A model generated the notes under the pieces. The model was not told the DNA's origin, made no database searches, and saw nothing but the letters and a program-made list of their open reading frames with translations. Positions 22,573 through 32,539 of a stretch of DNA of 64,000 nt are shown piece by piece (position 1 is the stretch's first letter; each line of letters begins with the position of its first letter). This DNA is from Neurospora tetraspora (Eukaryota > Ascomycota > Sordariomycetes > Sordariales > Sordariaceae). The DNA is taken from positions 2,170,001 to 2,234,000 of the forward strand of contig NW_026944384.1 of the NCBI RefSeq assembly GCF_033439725.1, in the 5' to 3' direction. The position numbers and the translations under genes are program-made.

Positions 22573-25009
22573 TATTAATCATTCACGATGGACCACAAGT
22601 CGACATCCCAGAGCTAGTCACAGCGGAAGATATCCACAGCGTCCTCTCTACGGTAGCGCCGAACAAGGCGCCAGGCGACGACTGGCTCTCAAACAAGTTC
22701 CTGAAGGCATGTGGGGAACCCTTTAAGGAAGCGATGGCAGTCCTGGCGACGGCCAGCTTCCGCTTCGGGTACTTCCCACAAAGGTTTAAGAACGCACGGG
22801 TAGTTGTCCTAAAAAAGCCCGGTAAATCAGCCGACCAGCAGCGACTGGCCGGGGCATGGCGACCGATATCACTACTAAGTAGTGTGGGGAAGATCCTAGA
22901 GGCGTTGATCGCTAAGCGGTTGATGTCGGCAGCAGAGAACTTCGCCCTCCTCCCGGAGGGCCAAATGGGCAATAGACCAGGGCGTTCGACAGAGTTCGCT
23001 ATCCGCGTCGTTACCGATGCGGTCCACACAGCGTGGAAACTCCAGGCCACAGCATCACTAATGCTCCTCGACCTCAAAGGCGCGTTCGATAGAGTCAACC
23101 ACCGATGGCTGCTCCATACCTTATGGGAAATGCGTCTTCCGCGGTGGCTACTATGGTGGATCTATAGCTTCCTTTCCTCGAGGAAGGGTTCACTGTTTTT
23201 CGACGATGAGTTATCACCACCGTACGACATTACGTCGGGGGTGCCACAAGGATCCCCCCTCTCACCCATCCTTTTCCTCCTTTCCATTACGCCGCTCTAC
23301 ACCAAGCTAAAAACGATCCCGAACGCAATTACCGTCGGGTTTGCCGATGACACTAATATCCTGGCGGTAGCAAAGACGACTGAGGAGAACTGCAGAACTC
23401 TCCAAGCTGCTTGGGAGGTCTGTGCCGAATGGGCAAGGGAGCGAGGGATGGAATTCGAAGCGAGCAAGACGGAGTTGATGCACTTTACCCGGACAAGGAA
23501 GCCACGAGAAGAGACTCTCCGGATCGGGGAGACCGTCCTAGAACCGGCAGAATCCGCAAGGTTCCTAGGCGTTTGGTTAGACAGGAAACTCAACTTTAAG
23601 GCCCACGCTCAGGCCATAAAGAAGAAGATGGCGACGCAGACCTTCGCGTTAACACGGCTAGCGGCAAAGACATGGGGCTGCTCCTTTGAACGAGCCCGGG
23701 AGATCTATACAAAGGTTATTCGAAGCGCAATAGCCTACGGCGCATCGGCATATCATCAACCGACGGAGCTATACGGGAAAGCCCGGGGAATTGCAACCCA
23801 GCTGGCGAAACATCAGACCAAGTGCCTAAGGGTAATAGCGGGGGCATACAAAGCGACCCCGATAAGAAACTTGGAAACCGAAACGTACTGCCCGCCGATC
23901 GACCTTTACCTAAATAAACGGGTAAGAGCCTTCGAAGAAAGAATTGCTCAGACGGACCAAGCAGAGTTCGTTAGGGGGACGGCTGCATGGGTAGCCGGTT
24001 GCATCCAGGAGAGGTCCCGACGACGGACTTCCCCTCCCAAAGACCTACCGGAAAGCGGAGCGGCCAAAGCCCAATGGGCCGAGAGATGGGCGCCCACCGC
24101 CAACCTAATAGGGGAAACAACGCCGCAAGACGCGCCACACGATACGCAACAGGGCACGCCGTATCAGGAAGAGCCATCGGCCAAAGATAGGGAGCGGTGG
24201 TTAGAGAAAGCAACAAGGAGGGAATGGATAGCAAGGTGGGAGATGCAGACAGCGGCGGCAGTCTCTAAGTCGGGAAGACGCTACCAGTTGACGATCGCTG
24301 ACCTAAACCCAAAGTTCGACGGGACTTCGATAAGGAGACATATGGTCAGCTCCAGAAAGGAAAAGAGGCGCGGTGAGGCTGAGGGCGAAGACCCTCGCCC
24401 CCTCTCTAAAGCCAAAAGCTCACTCCTCATCCAAGCGCGGACAGAAGTAATCGGGCTCCGGTCCTTCCTATTTAAAAGGAAGGTCCCCGATATCGAAACA
24501 CCGTACTGCTCTTGCGGGACGGGCAAGGAGACCTTTGCACACTTGGTTTACGACTGTCTATGGACATTCAACCAGCGAATAAGGGAAGAAGAGTGGCCGC
24601 ACAGCCAAGAGCAACTGGCTGTATACTTGGACGACGGAGAGCAGGCCGACCGCCTCCTCGGTTGGGTATTGAGATTGGGACGGCTCCGAGAGTACCGCCT
24701 AGCAGTTGAGTTGGAGGAGGAAGGAGTCGGCGAAGCCGACCCTCAGGGATAACACATCAGTCGATGGTAAGATATCGGCGATGCGTTAACGTCATTATTC
24801 ACCGAGCGGTGGGTGAGCACCGCTACGGTAGGAAACGCAGGTGCCGGCCTCGCGGCCGGGCAAGGGGCGGGGGTTTTTATCCGGCAGACGGAAGTATGTA
24901 CGGTTTTCCCTCCGAAAATAGGTGAAGGACCCCATGCCCATCGGGCGCTTAGTATATAGTTACTAGTATAGGGAATAGGACTACTATCACTATCACTATT
25001 AATCATTCT
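22573..25009 (+). mobile_element. 5'-truncated, RIP-free LINE with 12-bp target site duplication
   Basis: The element runs from 22585 to about 24997 and is flanked by a perfect direct repeat TATTAATCATTC at 22573-22584 and 24998-25009. It ends in a short ACTATC-type repeat tail, as expected for target-primed reverse transcription. The 5' end begins inside the reverse transcriptase region, so the endonuclease and any ORF1 are missing. Composition is normal GC with ample CpA and TpG, in sharp contrast to the surrounding RIP-decayed DNA. The insertion therefore happened after the host block had been mutated. Confidence 0.92.
22587..24752 (+). CDS. LINE reverse transcriptase, N-terminally truncated, open frame
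   Basis: Open frame of about 721 residues from the truncation point; the first ATG is at 22734, leaving 672 residues. Upstream of that ATG the frame already reads APNKAPGDDWLSNKF, the KAPG motif that opens LINE RT domains. RT signatures counted from the ATG: PISLLSSVGKILE (45-57), LLDLKGAFDRVNH with the catalytic Asp (about 111-123), SGVPQGSPLSPILF (168-181) and the FADD active site in VGFADDTNIL (201-210). A C-terminal zinc-knuckle-like CSCG...H...C lies at 592-608. No RNase H domain was recognised between RT and the knuckle. The catalytic residues look intact. Overall it resembles fungal Tad/I-related LINEs. Confidence 0.88.
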   Translation, partial: DGPQVDIPELVTAEDIHSVLSTVAPNKAPGDDWLSNKFLKACGEPFKEAMAVLATASFRFGYFPQRFKNARVVVLKKPGKSADQQRLAGAWRPISLLSSVGKILEALIAKRLMSAAENFALLPEGQMGNRPGRSTEFAIRVVTDAVHTAWKLQATASLMLLDLKGAFDRVNHRWLLHTLWEMRLPRWLLWWIYSFLSSRKGSLFFDDELSPPYDITSGVPQGSPLSPILFLLSITPLYTKLKTIPNAITVGFADDTNILAVAKTTEENCRTLQAAWEVCAEWARERGMEFEASKTELMHFTRTRKPREETLRIGETVLEPAESARFLGVWLDRKLNFKAHAQAIKKKMATQTFALTRLAAKTWGCSFERAREIYTKVIRSAIAYGASAYHQPTELYGKARGIATQLAKHQTKCLRVIAGAYKATPIRNLETETYCPPIDLYLNKRVRAFEERIAQTDQAEFVRGTAAWVAGCIQERSRRRTSPPKDLPESGAAKAQWAERWAPTANLIGETTPQDAPHDTQQGTPYQEEPSAKDRERWLEKATRREWIARWEMQTAAAVSKSGRRYQLTIADLNPKFDGTSIRRHMVSSRKEKRRGEAEGEDPRPLSKAKSSLLIQARTEVIGLRSFLFKRKVPDIETPYCSCGTGKETFAHLVYDCLWTFNQRIREEEWPHSQEQLAVYLDDGEQADRLLGWVLRLGRLREYRLAVELEEEGVGEADPQG

Positions 25010-26287
25010 TTTAATTATTTTATAAATAACTAACTTATATAATTAAATTATTTCATATTATAATATATTAAAAATAATTCTTTTAATTCTATATAGTACA
25101 TATAAATTAAAATATTTATTTAGATAAAAAGTTGAATTAAAAATATCATTTAATTATCTATTATAGAAAGCGTTTATTATTTATTAAATACAATTATTCT
25201 TAATTAAAAGTAATTATTAAATATTAAATACTAAGATGGAATATACTATTCGTATAGAAATAATATATATACATATGAAAATTAGAATAAAGTTTATAGT
25301 AAAATAAAGTTGGAGTTTCCCGTATACTAAATATATTTGAAGAATTATTAATATAGTATAAGTATATTCTCCTCTTGCGCTTTTGCGGCGAAATCGCTTT
25401 AACAGTCCTACGTTATTTAATATCGGAGATAAAAATATTTTCTATTTCCTCTAAATTATTAAGCATTATTTCGTTTATAATATTATCTTTCTCATCTTCC
25501 GTTTAAAGAACCTATATTTCTTTTACCTCCTCCTTCTTTATTTTCTTCTTCTTTAATTCCTTTTTAAAAGAGTACTTAGTATTTTATTTAATATAGTAAT
25601 AATATATATAGGTGTTATTAAATTACTTTAAATAAAGCGTAATGTATTTGGCTGTTAAGCGTATAGTAGCTTCGTTAATATATTTAATATATTTATCGCC
25701 GTTATATTCCTCTTCGAATAAATATACTATAATAATAATTATTTACCTAATTATATTAACTTTAGAGATAATAATTTCCTATGCCCTATTCCTAAAGGTT
25801 TTTCTAACTTCCTATAAATATACATAATTTTGTTAGAACCGATAATATTAAATTACTTCCGATATAATAATATAATTTTAATATACTATATTATCCTTTA
25901 GGACTTATTTGGTAGAGCCCGTAATATACTTTATAATTTTGGCTAATAAATAGGCGGTTTACTCTTTAGTATTTAAAACTTCGCTCTATTAAATAGGAGG
26001 CGTTGGTAATAGGCGGCTAATCAATTAGAACAGCAGCGGTATAGTAGGAATTTGTATAGGGAGCGGTAGGGGCGTTATAAGAGAATTCGGAGAGAGTGGC
26101 GAGAGAACGGAGAGAGAGCGGAGAGAGAGCGGTAGGGGAGCAGTAGGGAAATATATATATTGGTTGTACGATATTAAAGTGTAAGGGTATAAAAGGAAAG
26201 TAATTAATTTAGCAAAGAGGAATATACGTACGTTTGTGTGCGGAGTATTAATAATTTCTCCGACAAGTGGTTATAGTTGAGAGCTCG
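25010..26287. other. AT-rich decayed DNA with purine-rich tract, right part of the 16.4-kb block
   Basis: It resumes the RIP-decayed sequence interrupted by the LINE. A worn minus-strand coding trace rich in Lys and Glu codons covers about 25,400-26,000. A purine-rich tract of repeated GGAGAGAGAGC-like units lies at about 26,085-26,150. A TATAAAAG box-like string at about 26,192 precedes a less mutated stretch that leads into the right TIR. Confidence 0.5.
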
Positions 26288-26330
26288 GACCAATTTTTAA
26301 TTGAGCATAGCCAACACTTAGGCTACCGTA
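26288..26330 (-). repeat. Right terminal inverted repeat of the 16.4-kb insertion
   Basis: The complement starts TACGGTAGCCTAAGTG and matches the left end. The differences from the left copy are transitions in CpA/TpG context plus a short indel, so this copy took slightly more RIP. Confidence 0.75.
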
Positions 26331-26410
26331 CTAGTGGGACGGGAGCCGATCGCTTCGCTTCCAGGTTGTTTTCTTCGGTGACGACTACCGATCGGGAATC
26401 GGCACCTTTG

Positions 26411-26854
26411 TTACCTCCGCCAGCTCCGCGTCCTGGATATGATGAAGAACGTCGTCTTCAAGTCTACGGTGAGAACCTGGCTGAAGTAGGTTGAGGTTTG
26501 GTTCAGGTCTAAAGGAGAAGACACATTCATGATGTGATATATCGACAGCAGATTACTTGGCTCGTCCTTGGTAGGCACAAGGTCGGAAGACTGAAGAGTA
26601 CAAGTATCACCGTGCACTGCTAATCCGTATTTCCATCTGTGTGCTGCGAAAGAGATCGGTTTTGTGGGATAGCCGTCGTCTACACTCATATACTGCCGGC
26701 TTAGTCCGTTCATAAAGATAAAGTTCCCATATCGTAGGGCCATTGACCACGCAGCACCCCAATTACATTCATTCTTGCCCAAAGAAGGACCCGAAATGAT
26801 CATCAAGTCTAAAGATTCGCTAGAGATAACACCACCGCTACTTGAGTTTAGCAT
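26411..26854 (-). CDS. Doubtful 147-codon frame, no recognised family
   Basis: A minus-strand open frame between the right TIR and the end of the HERP-like gene. No domain is recognised; an SGPSLGKNECNWGAAW segment is the most protein-like part. It starts about 50 bp downstream of the HERP-like stop codon and may just be 3' flank. Confidence 0.2.
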   Translation of the reverse strand: MLNSSSGGVISSESLDLMIISGPSLGKNECNWGAAWSMALRYGNFIFMNGLSRQYMSVDDGYPTKPISFAAHRWKYGLAVHGDTCTLQSSDLVPTKDEPSNLLSIYHIMNVSSPLDLNQTSTYFSQVLTVDLKTTFFIISRTRSWRR

Positions 26855-26900
26855 TATCCGTACACCTCACCGTAAAAATACAACCGCTCAATAACAACGA

Positions 26901-28606
26901 TCAAGTCTGGAGAGGAATTGCTCGCTCCGGCACATGTTCCGGGTTGTGTACAGGACTGCCAGCATCGTTGTTGGCCGTTTGCTCGGCCTGATCTCCCTGC
27001 TGCTGGTTCTCTTGTTCATTGGCGGCGGCAGCGGCTGCTGCTGCTTCTGCCGCCGCCGCAGCTTCTTCCCTTTCTCTCCGCTCACGCTCACGCTCAGCAC
27101 GCTCAACCGCCTCGAGCTGTGCAATGTGCCTCTCAGCAACCCCAGGAGCGATACTGGCCAGGAACAAGAGGCCAGCTCTTTCGATGCGGCGGAAGAAATT
27201 GACCAAGTGGACAGCCCCAGCATTGTCGATATCCCGGCGCTCGTGTAATCCAACAAGACCTACGCCAGGCTCACCATTCGCGCCCGCAGGTGGGGGTGCT
27301 TGAGGTCGCGGGACACGCTGGCGTCGCTGCTGATTCGGGTCGGCCATATGAAGTAGTCCATCAAGATGTTGTCTGATTGGCCCAAGAGCTTGGTTGGCAA
27401 ATCGATTCAGGAAACCCGCGTTCATGACGAGAACGCCAGCGGCCAGGGCCACCATGGTAAATACTCGAGTCCAAGAAGAATCGTTCGACGTGAACCACCA
27501 TATGAAGAAGATCAACCTAATAATCAGCCATATATGAGGCCACGCTGCAGCAACCAATGCGGCGGCTCCGACGGGATTGTTCGGATGCCCTATTCCATGT
27601 CCAATAGCTCGATGGTCGATCCTGATCCTCACCTGCACAGGTTGGTGTTGTCCTTGTGGTCTCTGCGGCTGGTTCTGGACTTGCGGTGTCGTGTGTGTTG
27701 GAGGATAGGGAACAACTCCGGGGTATAATAAGGGTGGCTGCGGGAGGGTGAAGGCATGATGGCTCTGGAAAGTTCCTGGTGTGGCGTACAGCTCCGATCC
27801 GTTCTTGACCAGAAGACCTCTTGGGCCAGTGGGAGAGGACAGGATATACACCTCCGCTTGTTGTCTCTGCGGCTGGGACTGTTGTTGAGACGCTGTAGCT
27901 GTTCGGTTCGTCGGACCAGAGGTTGATATTCTGACTGCAGAACCGGTCATATGTTCGTGGATGTTTCGAATCTGTTCATCTGCAGCTGGTGCTACTCCGG
28001 AAGGAGCCGAATTTCGCTCCAAAGCGTCAATCCGGGCTTGCATCCGCTGTGAAATCTGGGCTTGTATCCGCTCATGGTGAGCACGCCAATCGTTCTGTGA
28101 TGAAGCGTCCTGCTGCGTTATCCTTTGCCCCGTAAGAGCAGTTTGGGCTGAAACCGGTGCTGGTTGAGAGGAGGAAGTAGGGCCAGGCGGGTGGTGGTTG
28201 GAGGTTCTGACCACGAGATGAAGAGGCTGTTGGTCGCCTGTGCGAAGCTGTTGACATGACAAATATATCAGCCCATGTTCCCCGATTTGAGTACCATTGA
28301 CGAAGGTGTGCTTACCTTGTCTTCACCAAAGACATCTAGTAAAGTTTCACTCTCGCGGGCGAGCAATCGGCCTTGGTGGATGATGCGCTGCTCGTCGTGA
28401 GCCGGGTGCATTGTAAGAACATCGCGGATCTTGTCCTTTAATTGCCCGACCGTCGTCGTAGCTGGGAGACCTTGAAAGTCAAGGTCGTCGGGGACGCCTT
28501 CAGATGGGGACACAAAGTGAATATTGACGAGCAGAGGAGCGTCCTCCCCGGGGGTTTCTAGCGCCGAAGGCAAAGACGCTGCCGGCTCTCGGTCATTGGC
28601 GGCCAT
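26901..28606 (-). CDS. HERP/Usa1-like ubiquitin-domain ER membrane protein
   Basis: Exon 1 is 28316-28606 and exon 2 is 26901-28247, with a 68-bp intron (donor GTAAGC, acceptor ACAG, phase 0), giving about 545 residues. I chose the ATG at 28606; the codons just upstream lack an ATG. A ubiquitin-like fold covers about residues 20-110: LLVNIHFVSPSEG, TTVGQLKDKIRDVL, QRIIHQGRLL, then PLHLVVR across the splice junction. A Gln/Pro-rich linker follows. Two hydrophobic stretches come next (AALVAAAWPHIWLIIRLIFFIWWF and VFTMVALAAGVLVMNAGFL), then a charged Ala/Arg/Glu coiled-coil and a Gln-rich tail. This layout matches Herp/Usa1-type scaffolds of ER-associated degradation, which bring the Hrd1 ligase and Derlin together. 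Function is by architecture. It is divergent from PSD1. Confidence 0.8.
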
Positions 28607-29953
28607 CCTGACTGTCAACGAACTCCTGGTGGGCAGCGATTGGTTCGGACCGGTCGTCTAAGCCAGAAAACCTGTAGGGATTGATTGCTTCTTGGAGCCG
28701 TTGACGGAGTTCAGCTAGGTCAACAGGTAACTAGACTTAGAGATTACAACAAGCGGATTCCGAAGACGGGAGTACGATTCTTGCGCAAACAGAGAGAGGC
28801 AATCAGACGAATTACGGTAGAGGTAGTGTAAAGAAATGGGAGGAGCAATATTAATTCGAAGCGTGGATGTAGATGCTAGATTCGTTCAAGATGGGATGAC
28901 AGTGTAGAGGTGCGAGTTGTAGGTTCCATGTCTTTGTCGTGATGTTCTATCGTCAGCTCCTAAACTCCACGTTGTCATTCAGAGCTGACGCGGCAGGCAG
29001 GTCCGGGCAGCCGGTAGAGTGGTACCTGGCCCCACGTTGGAAGAATGGGGTTGTACGAGAAATGGGCCGTCCTTACACTCAGACCTGGGCGTGCTAAAGA
29101 GCACTTTCTTGTACACGTGTTGCGGAGCCGTGCACCTGGCAGGTACTCGCTATCCCAGCTTCCCCAAGCACACACAACTTGCGGCTTCCTCACTGCGTCT
29201 CTCTGCCACTGGCACCCTAAGTATGAAAGGAACGCGGGGTTTACTGGCGAGAATTCGGGGTAAGAAGGTGCGATCAAGGGACACCGAGGTGAGGCCGTGA
29301 GAGGAGATCAGGGGAGCTACAAGGTGAAAAAGAGGGGACTTGAAAGGTAGGCAGGAATGCCATGCCCGGGCAGCCGCTGTGCGTCTGGCACACTTGCGTC
29401 ATGACTTGATGGGATGGAAGGTGATCGTGTGCGCATCGCATCCATTGCTGTATTTATATCTTGCCCTTCATCCCAGGTCTGGATTTATCGTCTGCCGCGT
29501 TCACTTGTCAACCACCAACAACCCGACACGAACCGACAGCATATCTCGGTTCTCATCCATCCTTATCCCGGCTAACATTGCGCCTTATCAAACCTCCCGA
29601 GGGCGGATACGGAGACCCGGGGAAACGGGGGAGGAGATACGGGGTAGGCGCGCCATCGCCACCACTCGACTCTTTCACAAGCCAGAACATTGTTACGATC
29701 GTCCCCGGTAACGGCGCCCATAGGCTGTACACTAGGGGAACCCCTCGAACACTCGAACAGCCCCTATTCGGTCAAGTGGCGGGAGCCCTGAAGGGTTCAC
29801 AGCGGCAGGGATTGCAACGCATTGCGGACCCGCTAATTACATTTTCACTCGTTTCCCACTTTGCCTGTGGCCCTCTAGCCCTGGCCTCTCCGTGTGGTCC
29901 TAGCCAACGCTGTCGGCCCTGTCGCGACTGAAAGACCGTCTTCCTCCCCCAAG
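28607..29953. promoter_or_regulatory. Divergent intergenic region between HERP-like gene and PSD1
   Basis: About 1.35 kb between the two start codons, so it carries both promoters and 5' UTRs. Open frames at 29,340-29,931 show no domain and probably belong to the long PSD1 leader. No specific site can be named. Confidence 0.5.
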
Positions 29954-31669
29954 ATGGCCTCTTTCCAGCTGGGCCCGGTCTCCGCTCGAGTCCGGGTTTC
30001 CACGCTTTCTTCGACAGCTTTCGGGCGGTGTCCGACTTCCACGCGCTTCACCAGACTCGAAACACCGTTCCCTGCGTCGACACGGGCGCCCCAAGCCCAC
30101 CAAATGTTTGGCCGACGCTTCTTTTCCAACCACATGCCAAAGCGGCCCAGGATGCAGTGGCACCCCATACCCATTGGCCTGGGCATCGGCCTCCTAGGCG
30201 TCATGCAGTTCTACAAAGTCTACACGAGAGACCGCGACGAGAAACGCCAGGCCGCCGCCGAAGGCTCCGAGCCTGGTCAAGCCGGCAAGCCCAAGAAGCG
30301 GCGCCGCATCCGGCCGGACGGCCCTTGGTACGTTGACCACGCCTTCCCCAAATTTTTGACGCCATGAGCTAACCACCCAGTATACAGGCAGGTCCAGGTC
30401 ATGTCGACTCTTCCCCTCAAGGCCATGTCCCGTCTTTGGGGCAAGTTCAACGAATTGACTATCCCCTACTATCTCAGAGCTCCCGGTTTCCGTCTATACG
30501 CATACTTCTTTGGTGTCAAGTGAGTGAGACCCGGGCCCCTCCCTTCCTCTGTCTTGTGCTGACACGTGCGCTCCAGTCTCGATGAAATCGAAGAACAAGA
30601 CCTCCACAAGTTCCCCAACCTCGCCGCTTTCTTCTACCGCACTCTCAAGCCCGGTGTCCGCCCCGTGGATCCCAACCACAATGCCCTGGTTGCGCCATCC
30701 GATGGTCGAATACTACAGTTTGGGCGAATCGAAGGAGGCGATATCGAACAGGTGAAGGGTATGACTTATACTATCGATGCGCTCCTCGGTCAGAATTCCC
30801 CAACTCCCAGCATCTCCGGTACGACCCTGCTCGACGAAAGCACCAAGGCGAAATCGGTCAATGGAGACTTTGAGGGCGACGATGAATTGGTCAAGAAGGA
30901 CGAAGAATTCGCCCGTGTCAATGGTATCTCTTACACTCTCCCGGATCTTCTCTCTGGTTCCAAGAAGCACGACAAGCTGTTCAAGCCCAAGGATGAGTCT
31001 GTCACCCCTTCCAAGACTTCCGAGACTGAGGTGAGCGCCGAGCTTGCGCTTGGTGAGAAGCCCTGGTACGACGTTCTCTCGGGTGGTGAGCGCCACACTC
31101 TCTACTATGCTGTCATCTATCTGGCTCCTGGCGACTATCATCGGTTCCACTCCCCTACGGAATGGGTTGTCGAGCGCAGACGTCACTTTGCCGGCGAGCT
31201 CTTTAGCGTGTCCCCCTACCTGCAGCGCACCCTCCCTGGTCTTTTCACCCTGAACGAGCGTGTCGTCCTCATCGGCAGATGGCGTTGGGGCTTCTTCAGC
31301 TACGTCCCTGTCGGTGCGACCAATGTCGGCTCTATCAAGATCAACTTTGATCGCGAACTCCGGACCAACAGCTTGACGACCGATACCGCTGCTGATCGGG
31401 CTGCGGAGCTTGCGGCGGCCAAGGGTGAGCCTTACCTGGGATATGCCGAGGCCACCTACGAAGCTGCGAGCCCGGTCCTGAAGGGCCATGCTCTGCGCAG
31501 AGGTGAGGAGATGGGTGGCTTCCAGCTTGGCAGCACCGTCGTCCTTGTCTTTGAGGCGCCCGTTGCCGAGTACGACGAGTCCGGTAAGGTCATCAAGGGA
31601 TGGACCTGGGACGTCGAGAAGGGGCAGAAGATCAAGATGGGACAGCCCATTGGTCATGTTGAGCTCTAA
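29954..31669 (+). CDS. PSD1: Phosphatidylserine decarboxylase, mitochondrial (PSD1)
   Basis: Converts phosphatidylserine to phosphatidylethanolamine at the mitochondrial inner membrane. Exons are 29954-30327, 30388-30519 and 30577-31669, with 60- and 57-bp introns, giving about 532 residues. The start MASFQLGPVSARVRV opens an Arg/Ser/Thr-rich presequence. A single membrane segment (HPIPIGLGIGLLGVMQFY) sits near residues 75-95, after it a basic KKRRR stretch. The conserved core starts at NLAAFFYRTLKPGVRP and VAPSDGRILQFG, then VKGMTYTIDALLG, YLAPGDYHRFHSP with the conserved His pair, and the self-cleavage LGST site in GFQLGSTVVLVFEAP near the C terminus. Cleavage before that Ser yields alpha and beta chains with a pyruvoyl cofactor. 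An insertion of roughly 85 residues lies between VKGMTYT and the HRFHSP region and carries a second VNGISYT-type motif. Confidence 0.95.
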
Positions 31670-32539
31670 ATTGGGCACACAAAGAAGCCTTGTTACGGTG
31701 GCAGGCGTTTGAAGGAGGGAATGGTTGAAAACTAGACAAGATACAGGTGGTGTATTCGGGTCTCGGATCTCTTCAACACGTATCCTTTGAATTTATACTC
31801 TTTATATGATACCCCTTCCCGGGTAGCAATATCTATGTTGCACTCTGTTTTTCATCTTCTTTTCATAGGTATATACTTTTTTCAAAGATTGGAAGCATCA
31901 AAAAGTCTGCATGGCATGTGGGTTGGGATCTGAAAAAGAGGTGGCAGCAGTTAGGACAGATAGATGGGATGGACACGCGGCATGTACATAGCTGAGAAAT
32001 TGAAGTATCTGTACCAAACACACAACTTGTGCAACTATCTATCACATGGATGAGATGTCGCAAAAGTAAATAAACAAGGGCCACACTTTAAAATGACATC
32101 AACCCACAACACCCCTATCTCGGGAGCCAAATCTAGCGTCAAGTATTTTTAGCCCCTTCTCCCCACGTTCTCCCTTCGCTTCTAGAAATTACTAGGTTTT
32201 TCATCGGAAGATCCAGACCTTTCATCTCATCCCTCCAACTCCAGGAGTCCAGACGAGGGCCAGGATCAGGATACCGGCTGTCTGGCTCACAACGTGGCAC
32301 GTGCCTATCAAGGTTCAACTCTTTCTTCCACAGCAGACTTCTACAGACGAACTGGAACTGCCCCAACTGAATGAATGATGCTGATAAAAAGGGGGTATTC
32401 ATCATCTACTCTACTCTATTGCCTAGCGCAGTAGCAGTTACCAACAATTCGCTTCGCTTTCTTTTGCAAACAAACAAAACCAAACACAACCTCCCCTCCC
32501 CTCCCCTTAGTTCCTTCTTTTTTTCAAGGGCATTTGCAT
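31670..32539. other. Intergenic region between convergent PSD1 and nitroreductase genes
   Basis: 3' flanks of two convergent genes. No open frame with a domain, no repeat of note. Confidence 0.5.

Larger units (their letters stand above)
9905..26336. mobile_element. 16.4-kb RIP-decayed insertion with terminal inverted repeats and 6-bp target duplication
   Basis: The AT-rich block is bounded by an inverted repeat: 9911-9942, beginning TACGGTGGCC, and the complement of 26299-26330, beginning TACGGTAGCC. The 32-bp core has two differences, and both are CpA-to-TpA type changes as RIP makes. Similarity continues a further 10-12 bp with a small gap. Immediately outside, CTAGTG occurs directly repeated at 9905-9910 and 26331-26336. 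Together these suggest one TIR element, 9911-26330, that later received other insertions. Near the left end (about 10,200-10,760, +) lies a worn coding trace with a Cys-rich pattern reminiscent of the fungal DUF3716 domain. Near the right end (about 25,400-26,000, -) is another worn trace. Neither identifies a superfamily. The element is old and clearly broken. Confidence 0.65.

Noticed and set aside
26262-26290. A primer-binding-site-like TGGTTATAG...GAGAGCTC string following a TATAAAAG box, suggesting a 5' LTR at the right end of the 16.4-kb block.
   Set aside because: No internal retroelement sequence follows it; the TIR and ordinary DNA come next, and no matching second LTR was found.
9905-26336. 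Starship-type giant element with a DUF3435 tyrosine-recombinase captain.
   Set aside because: No DUF3435-like trace was recognised near either end, and cargo genes are absent.
30713-31678. A 321-codon minus-strand open frame.
   Set aside because: Antisense shadow of the strongly biased PSD1 coding exon.
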